Shown one piece after another: positions 42,701 to 50,045 of a DNA stretch of 64,000 nucleotides. The notes beneath the pieces were generated by a model, which saw only the letters and a program-made list of their open reading frames with translations, did not search any database and had not been told where the DNA came from. Origin of the DNA: Streptomyces filipinensis (lineage in GTDB: Bacteria; Actinomycetota; Actinomycetes; Streptomycetales; Streptomycetaceae); NCBI RefSeq assembly GCF_014649495.1, contig NZ_BMTD01000002.1, positions 124,001-188,000 on the forward strand, read 5' to 3'. The position numbers and the translations under genes were made by a program. Each line of letters starts with the position of its first letter. Positions within the stretch are counted from its first letter, which is position 1.

Positions 42701-43349
42701 CCTGCCAGTCGGGGCGGCCGATGCGGCGGGCGAAGGCCTCCAGCGCGTCGGGGCCGAGGCCCAGCTCGCGGCTGCGGGCGAGGACCGCACGGACCTCGTC
42801 GGCGAAGCCGCGCGTGGTCAGGCAGGCGCGCAGTTCGTCGGGCCAGCGCACAGAGGTGAGCCCGAGCCGCTCCAGCTCCGGCTGCCCGGCGAGGAGCTCG
42901 CGGACGGTGACGTCCTGCTCGGGGCCGGAGAGCAGGCGCAGCGGCTCGGTGAACAGGCCGCTGTCCTGGTGGGCGCGCACCAGGGCGTAGCAGTACGAGT
43001 GGAACGTGGTCGCCCGGGGCGCGCGGGCGGCGCCGATGCGCAGGGCCATGCGGTCGCGCAGGTCGACGGCGGCCTTGCGGCTGAACGTCAGCACCAGGAT
43101 GCGCTCGGGGTCGGCGCCCCGGGCGATCCGCGCGGCCACGGACTCGACCAGGGTGGTGGTCTTGCCGGTGCCGGGACCGGCGAGGACGAGCAGGGGTCCG
43201 GCGCGGTGATCAACCACGGCGCGCTGTGCCGCGTCCAGAGGAGGGGGGTCCACGGCGGCCGGCGGCGTCCGGACCAGTCGGTAAGCGCCACGGCCCTGCT
43301 GCCGCACCGGGAGGTGCGGCAGGCGCCTGGTGGAGGAGGAGGAGCTCAC
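39780..43349 (-). CDS. adnA: AdnA-like UvrD helicase/RecB nuclease fusion with cysteine staple
   Basis: About 1189 aa. The motor has Ala-Gly-Pro-Gly-Thr-Gly-Lys-Thr, Asp-Glu-Tyr-Gln-Asp-Thr, Asp-Gln-Ser-Ile-Tyr-Thr-Phe-Arg and Ala-His-Arg-Ser-Lys-Gly-Leu-Glu-Trp. The C-terminal nuclease has Gly-Gln-Met-Asp-Arg-Val, Val-Val-Asp-Phe-Lys-Thr-Gly-Lys and Gln-Leu-Ala-Val-Tyr. One Cys before the nuclease (Cys-Ala-Leu-Gln-Trp-Phe) plus Cys-Thr-His-Cys and a later Cys at the extreme C terminus form the 4Fe-4S staple of AddB/AdnA nucleases. It acts with AdnB in break resection. A 10-residue repeat block interrupts the motor region. GTG 43349 and GTG 43394 are both possible starts. Confidence 0.85.
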   Translation of the reverse strand: MSSSSSTRRLPHLPVRQQGRGAYRLVRTPPAAVDPPPLDAAQRAVVDHRAGPLLVLAGPGTGKTTTLVESVAARIARGADPERILVLTFSRKAAVDLRDRMALRIGAARAPRATTFHSYCYALVRAHQDSGLFTEPLRLLSGPEQDVTVRELLAGQPELERLGLTSVRWPDELRACLTTRGFADEVRAVLARSRELGLGPDALEAFARRIGRPDWQAAAGFLAEYLDVLDMQGVIDYAELVHRAVLLAHRPETAARLAARYDAVYVDEYQDTDPAQVRLLHALAGGGRTLIALGDPDQSIYTFRGADVNGILDFPAAFARVDGRPAPVEVLRTSRRSGAALLAATRLITRRMPLTRLPADTVRAHREPAAVRDGGRVEVYTYPTSGTELDNIADILRRAHLEDGVAWSDMAVLVRAGSRTLPTLRRALTAAGVPLDIDGDELPLRHEPAVAPLLAALRAVATAEAGTHEKNSATPESATAGAGLEESVAGGAGLGEPPARGVGLEGPSAAGAGMEESVAGGAGLEESAVVGAGLERPAVVGAGPDEPATADAAPEEAVGQAPDAASWLDTETALTLLASPLAGMDPADLRRLGRALREEERAAGNPLPPPSDVLLAQALAEPERLAVHDPAYARGAQRLGALLRKARERLAGGGTAEEALWDLWEGTPWPARLERSARRGGAAGRNADRDLDAVCALFATAARAEERTGGRGALNFLEEVEAEDIAADTLTRRAVRPDAVRLMTAHRSKGLEWRLVVVAGVQEGLWPDLRRRGSLLEADRIGRDGLAEPLTPGALLAEERRLFYVAATRARERLVVTAVKAPADDGDQPSRFLTELGVEPRDVTGRPRRPLSVAALVAELRATTVDPRASAALRQAAARRLARLAALTDEDGRPLVPSAHPYRWWGMYDPTESKVPLRHRDRPVVLSGSALDQLANTCALQWFLGREVKADAPATTAQGFGNVVHVLADEVASGRTPADLDVLMERLDSVWNALVFDAPWKSRQEKDNARVALERFLNWHVLDRTGRTVVASEQDFDVTLAAGDYQVRIRGQMDRVETDGEGRAYVVDFKTGKQAPSAAEVARHPQLAVYQLAVREGAVDETHDGVRPEPGGAELVHLRQGAAKRDGGDSLPKVQTQEPLSGEWVGELLATAAGKVLDERFAPHTGQHCTHCAFRASCSARPEGRHVVE
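41685..41924 (-). repeat. 30-bp tandem repeat block inside adnA
   Basis: Eight in-frame copies of a 10-residue unit (consensus Glu-Ser-Val-Ala-Gly-Gly-Ala-Gly-Leu-Glu) inserted in the middle of the AdnA-like protein. Copies vary by several residues but keep the period exactly, so the reading frame is preserved. Confidence 0.85.
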
Positions 43350-43606
43350 GTGATCGGCCGGTCCTGGTGGTCGTACTGGTGGGCGGGCGGTCACGCGTGC
43401 GAGGCGGTGGCCGCGGGATGAGGGGGACGTGTGCAGCCGACGCTACGCCGCCGCACCGGACGGAAGCAGGGCTTCGGCTCCTTCCCTCACGGCGCCGGCG
43501 TCACGCGCGTCCCTCACCTCACGAACGTACGTCATGTCACGGACGTCCCCGGTGTCACCCGTACGGGCCACGGGCTCTCCCCGGCGGCATCCGATGGCGG
43601 AAGCTG

Positions 43607-43993
43607 TCAGATGTGACCCTCCGCGCCCGCTCCGCCGTCCCAACGGGCCCGCCGCATGTCGAGTCGCGGCAGATGCCCTTCGGCGCTCCTGGCCGCCTGC
43701 TTCAGCGGTGTGCCCTCCGCCCGGTAGTGGTCGAGGGCGCGCAGTTCGTGGCCGGGCAGCAGCACCCCGTCGGCACGGACGACCCGCCACCACGGCACGG
43801 CGCCTCCGTAGAGGGACATCACCCGGCCGACCTGGCGCGGTCCCCCCTCCTCCAGCCACTCGGCGACGTCGCCGTACGTCATGACCCGCCCCGGCGGAAT
43901 CCGCTCGGCCGCGTCGAGGACCCGCTCGGCGTACTCCGGCAGCGCGTCCGCGTACTCCCCGGGGGTGTCCTCGGCAGGGCTCTGCTCGCTCAT
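43607..43993 (-). CDS. Alkyltransferase-like (ATL) protein of the MGMT family
   Basis: A 128-aa protein with the MGMT DNA-binding domain: Ile-Pro-Pro-Gly-Arg-Val-Met-Thr-Tyr-Gly-Asp-Val-Ala, then Gly-Pro-Arg-Gln-Val-Gly-Arg-Val-Met with the arginine-finger region. Where a true methyltransferase has Pro-Cys-His-Arg, this protein has Pro67-Trp68-Trp69-Arg70, so it cannot accept alkyl groups. ATL proteins bind O6-alkylguanine and flag it for nucleotide excision repair. The ATG at 43993 starts a short acidic leader. It lies upstream of adnA on the same strand with a 257-nt gap. Confidence 0.88.
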   Translation of the reverse strand: MSEQSPAEDTPGEYADALPEYAERVLDAAERIPPGRVMTYGDVAEWLEEGGPRQVGRVMSLYGGAVPWWRVVRADGVLLPGHELRALDHYRAEGTPLKQAARSAEGHLPRLDMRRARWDGGAGAEGHI

Positions 43994-44178
43994 TCGTCCA
44001 TCCTGCCGCACCCCACGGACATCGCGGCGCGGACGGCGAGAAGCGGCCCTCTCGCCCCAGGACGCCGCTTCCGGCAGACTGTGCGCCCGCGCATCCGCAC
44101 CCTGATGCCCGCGAGTGTCGGTGGGGCATGCCACCATCGTGCGGGCGGTGACTGGTGATACGAGACCAAGAAGAGACC

Positions 44179-47091
44179 ATGAAGCAGCAGGGCGTGCACC
44201 CGGAGGACGGAACAGGCACCCCTGACGCCGGCGCGCGCCCCGGCACCGGTCCGCGCAAGCGCGACGGCACCGAGGACACCAGCCCGCGCAAGGACGACGG
44301 CACCGCACGCACCGGCCCGCCCGAGGACGACGCCACGCGCACGCGTGGGACGAACGCCGATGCCGGCCACAGCGGCGGCACGCGCGCGCGTGAGGACGAG
44401 GACGACGAACGCGCGCGGGACGACGGCCACGAGACCGAGGGGGCGCACGTCCCGGAGAACACGCCCCGAGACCTCGGTCCCGGCGCAGACGACGACCCGC
44501 ACGCCGAGGCCGTGGAGGGCGACGAACCACTGCTCCCCGCGCGCGTGCACCGCCCCTCCGACCTCATGCGGCTCCTGGTGGGCCTGCTCGCAATCGTGGT
44601 GCTGCTCGCGATCGCCGCGTTCGCGCACGGCACCACCTCGGGCCTCGAACAGGACATCAACAAGGGCACCGGGCAGGCCCCCGACCTGCTGATCAGGTTC
44701 GCGGGTCTGGCGTCCAGCATCGCGATCCTGCTGGTGCCGGTCGCCTTCGCGATCGAACGGCTGATCAAACGCGACGGGTTGCGCATCGCCGACGGCGTCC
44801 TCGCGGCCGTCCTCGCCCACGGGGTGACCCTCGCGACCGACCTGTGGGTCGCCCGGGCCGCCCCGGACTCGATCCAGGAGGCGCTCACCCAGCCCTCGCC
44901 GGGCGACATCCACGCCCTGACCGACCCGGTGCACGGCTATCTGGCCCCCGTCATCGCCTACATGACGGCCGTCGGCATGTCCCGCAGACCGAGATGGCGC
45001 GCGGTGCTGTGGATCGTGCTGCTGCTCGACGCGTTCTCGATGCTCGTCACCGGCTACACGACACCGTTCTCGATCATCCTGACCGTGCTGATCGGCTGGA
45101 CCATCGCCTACGGCACGCTGTACGCGGTCGGCTCCCCCAACGTCCGGCCCACCGGACAGACGCTGATGGCGGGCCTGAGGCACGTGGGCTTCCACCCCGT
45201 CAGCGCGGCCCGCGAGGAGGTCGTGGAGACGGAGAGCGGCGACCGCGGCCGGCGCTACTTCGTCACCCTGGAGGACGGTCCGCCGCTGGACGTCACGGTC
45301 GTCGACCGCGAACAGCAGGCCCAGGGCTTCTTCTACCGCGCGTGGCGCAATCTGACCCTGCGCGGTTTCGCCACCCGGTCCAGCCTGCAGTCGCTGCGCC
45401 AGGCGCTGGAACAGGAGGCACTGCTGGCGTACGCGGCGATCGCGGCCGGCGCCCACGCGCCCAAGCTCATCGCCACCTCCGAGCTCGGCCCCGACGCCGT
45501 CATGCTCGTCTACGAGCACACCGGCGGGCGCACGCTGGACTCGCTGGCCGACGCGGAGATCACCGACGAACTGCTGCGCCACACCTGGCACCAGGTGCGG
45601 GCGCTGCAGTCGCGGCGCATCGCGCACCGCAGGCTCGCGGGTGACGCGATTCTGGTGGATCGTTCCGGCAAGGTGATCCTGACCGAGCTGCGCGGCGGTG
45701 AGATCGCGGCCGGCGAGCTGCTGCTGCGCATGGACGTGGCCCAGCTGGTCACCACGCTCGGTCTGCGGGTCGGGGCCGAGCGGGCGGTGGCCTCGGCGGT
45801 CGGGGTGCTCGGGCCCGACGCGGTCGCCGACTGCCTGCCGATGCTGCAGCCGATCGCGCTGACGCGCTCCACGCGCGCGACCCTGCGCCGGCTGGCCCGG
45901 GAGCGCGCCCAGCGCGAACGGGAAGCGGTCCTGGAGGCGTCCCGACAGACCAAGCAGGCCCGTCTGGAGGAGGCTTCCGGGACGGACGGGGTCGTCCTCG
46001 AAAAGCCCGACAAGAAGACGGTCCGCGCCGAGCAGCGCGCGGAGCGGCGGGCGATAGACGAAGCCCTGGACGAGGCCCGCGAGGAGGACCTGCTCACCCA
46101 GATCCGGCACGAGGTGCTGCGGATCAGGCCGCAGGCCCCGGTGGAGCCGGCCCGGCTGGAGCGGGTGCGGCCGCGCACGCTCATCAGCTTCATCGCGGGT
46201 GCGATCGGCGCGTACTACCTGCTGACACAGCTCACCCACATCGAGTTCGGCACGCTGTTCGCGCAGGCCCAGTGGGGCTGGGTGATCGCCGCGGTGGCGT
46301 TCTCCGCGCTCAGCTACGTCGCCGCGGCGATGGCGCTGCTGGGGTTCGTGCCGGAGCGGGTGCCGTTCCTGAGGACGGTGGCGGCACAGGTCGCCGGGTC
46401 CTTCGTGAAGATCGTGGCGCCGGCCGCGGTCGGCGGTGTCGCGCTGAACACGCGCTTCCTGCAGCGCGCCGGCGTACGCGCCGGTCTCGCGGTGGCCAGC
46501 GTCGGCGCGTCGCAGCTGTTCGGGCTCGGCTGCCACATCCTGATGCTGCTGTCCTTCGGCTATCTGACCGGCACCGAGAAGACACCGTCGCTGTCGCCGT
46601 CCCGTACGGTCATCGCGGGCCTGCTGACCGTGGCGGTACTGGTGCTCGTGGTGACCTCGGTGCCGTTCCTGCGGAAATTCGTCGTCACGCGCGTGAGGTC
46701 GCTGTTCGCCGGTGTCGTACCGCGCATGCTCGACGTGCTGCAGCGGCCGCAGAAGCTGGTCACCGGCATCGGCGGCATGCTCCTGCTGACGGCGTGTTTC
46801 GTGATGTGCCTGGACGCCTCCGTCCGGGCGTTCGGCGGCGGCTCGGCCTCGCTGAGCATCGCCAGCGTCGCCGTCGTCTTCCTCGCCGGCAACGCGCTCG
46901 GGTCCGCGGCGCCCACCCCGGGCGGCGTGGGCGCGGTGGAGGCGAGCCTCACGCTCGGCCTGATCGCGTTCGGCCTGCCCAAGGAGGTCGCCGCACCGGC
47001 CGTCCTGCTGTACCGCCTGCTGACGCTGTGGCTGCCGGTGCTGCCGGGGTGGCTGGCCTTCAACCACCTCACCCGCAAGGGAGCCCTGTAA
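44179..47091 (+). CDS. Large membrane protein: kinase-like region fused to LPG-synthase-type transmembrane domain
   Basis: A 970-aa protein. Residues 1-120 are a hydrophilic, Asp/Arg/Thr-rich disordered tail. About 125-300 hold five or six transmembrane helices. About 330-620 are soluble and resemble a degenerate lipopolysaccharide/ABC1-type kinase (Ala-Pro-Lys-Leu-Ile-Ala-Thr-Ser...Met-Leu-Val-Tyr-Glu-His, then His-Arg-Arg-Leu-Ala-Gly-Asp-Ala-Ile-Leu-Val-Asp and an acidic metal-like position). About 660-970 are a YbhN/lysylphosphatidylglycerol-synthase TM domain with Gly-Gly-Val-Gly-Ala-Val-Glu near the end. The ATG at 44179 has AAGAAGAG upstream; GTG 44155 is also open. Probably a lipid or glycan flippase/transferase; the substrate is unknown. 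Confidence 0.82.
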   Translation: MKQQGVHPEDGTGTPDAGARPGTGPRKRDGTEDTSPRKDDGTARTGPPEDDATRTRGTNADAGHSGGTRAREDEDDERARDDGHETEGAHVPENTPRDLGPGADDDPHAEAVEGDEPLLPARVHRPSDLMRLLVGLLAIVVLLAIAAFAHGTTSGLEQDINKGTGQAPDLLIRFAGLASSIAILLVPVAFAIERLIKRDGLRIADGVLAAVLAHGVTLATDLWVARAAPDSIQEALTQPSPGDIHALTDPVHGYLAPVIAYMTAVGMSRRPRWRAVLWIVLLLDAFSMLVTGYTTPFSIILTVLIGWTIAYGTLYAVGSPNVRPTGQTLMAGLRHVGFHPVSAAREEVVETESGDRGRRYFVTLEDGPPLDVTVVDREQQAQGFFYRAWRNLTLRGFATRSSLQSLRQALEQEALLAYAAIAAGAHAPKLIATSELGPDAVMLVYEHTGGRTLDSLADAEITDELLRHTWHQVRALQSRRIAHRRLAGDAILVDRSGKVILTELRGGEIAAGELLLRMDVAQLVTTLGLRVGAERAVASAVGVLGPDAVADCLPMLQPIALTRSTRATLRRLARERAQREREAVLEASRQTKQARLEEASGTDGVVLEKPDKKTVRAEQRAERRAIDEALDEAREEDLLTQIRHEVLRIRPQAPVEPARLERVRPRTLISFIAGAIGAYYLLTQLTHIEFGTLFAQAQWGWVIAAVAFSALSYVAAAMALLGFVPERVPFLRTVAAQVAGSFVKIVAPAAVGGVALNTRFLQRAGVRAGLAVASVGASQLFGLGCHILMLLSFGYLTGTEKTPSLSPSRTVIAGLLTVAVLVLVVTSVPFLRKFVVTRVRSLFAGVVPRMLDVLQRPQKLVTGIGGMLLLTACFVMCLDASVRAFGGGSASLSIASVAVVFLAGNALGSAAPTPGGVGAVEASLTLGLIAFGLPKEVAAPAVLLYRLLTLWLPVLPGWLAFNHLTRKGAL

Positions 47092-47175
47092 GACCCGGAG
47101 AGGCAGGGCGTACGCCTACCTCGTACGGCCCGCGCCCCGCGCGCGCCTCGGCGTGCGCGCCCCCAGGATGGGAGC

Positions 47176-48723
47176 ATGGCGAACCCCTCCCGGCTGCGCG
47201 CCGCCGCCCTGACCACCACGGCCGTGCTGCTGTCCGCCCTGCTGGCAGGATGCGGCGACGGGACGAAGCACCACGGCGACCTCGCCGCGCAGAAGCTGGA
47301 CTGGAAGGACTGCCCGGCGCCGTCCGAGGCGGAGGGCGGCGGCAGCGCTCCGTCCCCGCTGCCGAACGGCACCACCTGGCAGTGCGCCACCATGCAGGCG
47401 CCCCTCGACTGGAGCAGGCCGAAGGGCGACACCATCGGCATCGCCCTGATCCGCGCCCAGGCCACCGGCCCCGCGAGCAAACGGATCGGCTCGCTCGTGT
47501 TCAACTTCGGCGGCCCCGGCGGCAGCGGCGTCAGCACCCTGCCCGCGTTCGGCGCGGACTACGCCACTCTGGGCACCCGCTACGACCTGGTCAGCTTCGA
47601 CCCGCGCGGGGTCGGCCGCAGCGCGCCGGTGAAGTGCGAGAGCGACGCCCAGCTGGACGAGTACTTCCAGCAGGACGCGACTCCCGACGACGACGCCGAA
47701 CGCACCGCGCTCCTGGACCGCACCAAGCAGTTCAACGCGGCCTGTGAGAAGAACTCCCGAAAGATCCTGCCGCACGTGGCGACCACCGACGCGGCCCGCG
47801 ACATGGACCTGCTGCGCCAGGTCCTCGGCGACGCCAAGCTGCACTACTTCGGCATCTCCTACGGCACCGAACTGGGCGGCGTGTACGCCCACCTGTTCCC
47901 CCAGCACGTCGGCCGGGCCGTGCTCGACGCCGTCGTGGACCCCACCCAGAACGCCGAGCAGAGCGCGCTCGGGCAGGCCAGGGGCTTCCAGCTGGCGCTC
48001 GACAACTTCGCCGAGGACTGCACCTCCAAGACCACGGAATGCCCGATCGGCGACACCGCGCAGGACGTGAAGAACCGCATCGCCAAGCTTCTGAACGACC
48101 TGGAGAAGAAGCCGATCTCCGGCATCACACCACGTCAGCTGACCCAGACGGTCGCGACGAACGGCATCGCGCAGGCCCTGTACTCCAAGGACTTCTGGGA
48201 GTACCTCACCGAGGGCCTGGAGCAGGCCTACGACGGCGACGGCAAGATCCTGATGCTGCTGTCCGACTCGCTGAACGGCCGCAGCGAGAACGGCGAGTAC
48301 AGCAACATCACCGCGGCGAACATCGCCATCAACTGCGCCGACCAGAAACCCCGGTACACCGCCGACTACGTCCAGCGGCAGGTGCCCGAGTTCCGTGCCG
48401 CGTCCCCGCTGTTCGGGGACTACCTGGCCTGGGGCATGCTCAGCTGCACCGACTGGGCCGTGCCGGGCGCCGCCGACCATCCCGACGTCAGCGCGCCCGG
48501 CTCGGCCCCCATCCTCGTCGTCGGCAACACCGGCGACCCGGCCACGCCGTACGAGGGCGCGAAGAAGATGGTGGACGCGCTCGGCAAGGGCGTCGCCGTA
48601 GAGCTGACGTACAAGGGCCAGGGGCACGGCGCGTACGACAGCAAGAACAAGTGCGTGCAGAGCGCGGTGAACGACTACCTGCTCGACGGCAGGGAACCGA
48701 AGGCCGGCACGGTCTGCTCCTGA
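47176..48723 (+). CDS. Secreted alpha/beta-hydrolase lipoprotein (tripeptidyl aminopeptidase, S33/TAP type)
   Basis: A 515-aa lipoprotein, with a signal peptide ending Leu-Leu-Ala-Gly-Cys (lipidation at Cys26). The alpha/beta-hydrolase core has the oxyanion Asn-Phe-Gly-Gly-Pro-Gly-Gly-Ser-Gly and the nucleophile elbow Gly-Ile-Ser-Tyr-Gly. The C-terminal TAP domain supplies the acid (Gly-Asn-Thr-Gly-Asp-Pro) and His (Gly-Gln-Gly-His-Gly). It is close to the Streptomyces tripeptidyl aminopeptidase and SlpD/SlpE families, which remove tripeptides from exported proteins. It is followed immediately by the accessory region. Confidence 0.9.
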   Translation: MANPSRLRAAALTTTAVLLSALLAGCGDGTKHHGDLAAQKLDWKDCPAPSEAEGGGSAPSPLPNGTTWQCATMQAPLDWSRPKGDTIGIALIRAQATGPASKRIGSLVFNFGGPGGSGVSTLPAFGADYATLGTRYDLVSFDPRGVGRSAPVKCESDAQLDEYFQQDATPDDDAERTALLDRTKQFNAACEKNSRKILPHVATTDAARDMDLLRQVLGDAKLHYFGISYGTELGGVYAHLFPQHVGRAVLDAVVDPTQNAEQSALGQARGFQLALDNFAEDCTSKTTECPIGDTAQDVKNRIAKLLNDLEKKPISGITPRQLTQTVATNGIAQALYSKDFWEYLTEGLEQAYDGDGKILMLLSDSLNGRSENGEYSNITAANIAINCADQKPRYTADYVQRQVPEFRAASPLFGDYLAWGMLSCTDWAVPGAADHPDVSAPGSAPILVVGNTGDPATPYEGAKKMVDALGKGVAVELTYKGQGHGAYDSKNKCVQSAVNDYLLDGREPKAGTVCS

Positions 48724-48857
48724 CACCCGACGACGAGGCGGCGAAGGCGGTCAGAATCTTGTCCTTGCCGCTGCCGCGACACCCCCGCGTTTGGTTATCT
48801 GATCCATACAGCGCAAACCGGAGCGCGGCAGCACCCGATCTGCCACATAGTTGGATC

Positions 48858-49877
48858 ATGAAATCCATCCGGCAGCTGCTCGACACGAAACGAGAACTGC
48901 GCGCAGTGACTTGGGCCCGAGTCATCGATCTCACCGGGCGACTGAATCTGAAATTAGAAGAAAACAAGGAAAATCTTCTACTCCGGACAGCGATGGAGCA
49001 AATTACTCGATGCCGAGATGCCCTCGCCTTTAGCATCAGATCTTCATCGGTGGCCGTCGCCCAGATTCATTTCGATGCAGCGTTCATTCTCTATTTGCGC
49101 GCAGCAAGCCTTGCTGAAACCGCCCCCATGATGCCTGCCATCCTTGGCACCGTGAGAGAAAATCTACCCTCTAACGATCTACGCAGAAAAGCAGTGGAGA
49201 GTATCGCCGAGGGGATTTCCGCAAAGAAGTCTACGCTTACCGAATCTGACCGCGAGACGGTACTGGATACCCTAGCGGCGGCCAATCAGGCGCGGACCAC
49301 TAAGACCATAAGGATCCGCGATTTCGTGCGCATCGTGTCGATTGTCAGCCTTTTGCTGACGGCTGTCGCTGTCGGCGTGGCGGCCCTAGGTGCGTACCGC
49401 CCCACTGCCGTCCCGCTATGTTTCGTACCTCAGACTCCAGCGGGCGGCTATTTTACTGTTTGCCCGTTGGGAGTGGCCTCTGGAGGTGATCCCGCATTCC
49501 CTAATACCCGGGCCACCGACCCAGCCGACTACTTAGTGGTGCAAATCATCGGACTGGTTTCCGCAGGCCTCGCTGCTGCTACAGCGCTGCACCAAATGAG
49601 AGGAAGCACGACCCCCTATAATGTCTCGCTAGCTCTTGCGGCCCTGAAGCTGCCCACCGGGGCGCTTACCGCTCCACTTGGCCTCCTATTTATCCACGGC
49701 GGCTTCATTCCTGGCCTGTCGGCGCTAGACTCGTCCGCGCAAGTCATCGCATGGGCTATCGTATTCGGTTACTCGCAACAAATCCTGACGAGGTTGGTCG
49801 ACAATCAGGCCAAATCGATTCTTGGCGATCCCCCCGATGGCCCGAAAGTAACAACAAAACATGCGAATCCCGCATAA
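48858..49877 (+). CDS. Hypothetical membrane protein of lower GC content
   Basis: A 339-aa protein with no recognised family. Residues 1-140 are soluble and helical; then four hydrophobic segments occur at about 155-178, 225-247, 262-282 and 293-310. Base composition and codon use differ sharply from the neighbours: many A/T third positions and at least two TTA codons (48954 and 49533), so translation would depend on the bldA leucyl-tRNA. The ATG has only a weak GGA upstream. These features and the IS remnant next to it indicate horizontal transfer. Confidence 0.7.
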   Translation: MKSIRQLLDTKRELRAVTWARVIDLTGRLNLKLEENKENLLLRTAMEQITRCRDALAFSIRSSSVAVAQIHFDAAFILYLRAASLAETAPMMPAILGTVRENLPSNDLRRKAVESIAEGISAKKSTLTESDRETVLDTLAAANQARTTKTIRIRDFVRIVSIVSLLLTAVAVGVAALGAYRPTAVPLCFVPQTPAGGYFTVCPLGVASGGDPAFPNTRATDPADYLVVQIIGLVSAGLAAATALHQMRGSTTPYNVSLALAALKLPTGALTAPLGLLFIHGGFIPGLSALDSSAQVIAWAIVFGYSQQILTRLVDNQAKSILGDPPDGPKVTTKHANPA

Positions 49878-49898
49878 GAACGTTGCACTGTGCGGGAC

Positions 49899-49991
49899 AA
49901 GGCGGGCGAGCTCTTCCTTCTCCTCGGTGACGGGCAGGCCGTCCCGCTCGCCGCCGTCGGCCTCGGCCTGCCGGATGGGGTTCCTCTCGTG
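49899..49991 (-). pseudogene. Remnant of an IS3-family transposase OrfA
   Basis: On the minus strand about 30 codons read like the end of the helix-turn-helix and the start of the leucine-zipper part of IS3-type OrfA proteins (Arg-Gln-Ala-Glu-Ala-Asp-Gly-Gly-Glu-Arg-Asp-Gly-Leu, then Glu-Glu-Lys-Glu-Glu-Leu-Ala-Arg-Leu). Similarity stops abruptly on both sides, and no OrfB or terminal inverted repeats are visible. It marks a past insertion at the junction between the low-GC gene and the following cassette. Confidence 0.5.
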
Positions 49992-50045
49992 AGGCCCATG
50001 GCGCCTACGGGCCATCACCAGTCAGCGCCCTTAATATGCGAAGGG

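Noticed and set aside
43431..43616. Small frames in the gap between adnA and the ATL gene
   Set aside because: GTCAC-rich low-complexity sequence gives short frames on both strands; none has a convincing ribosome binding site or domain.
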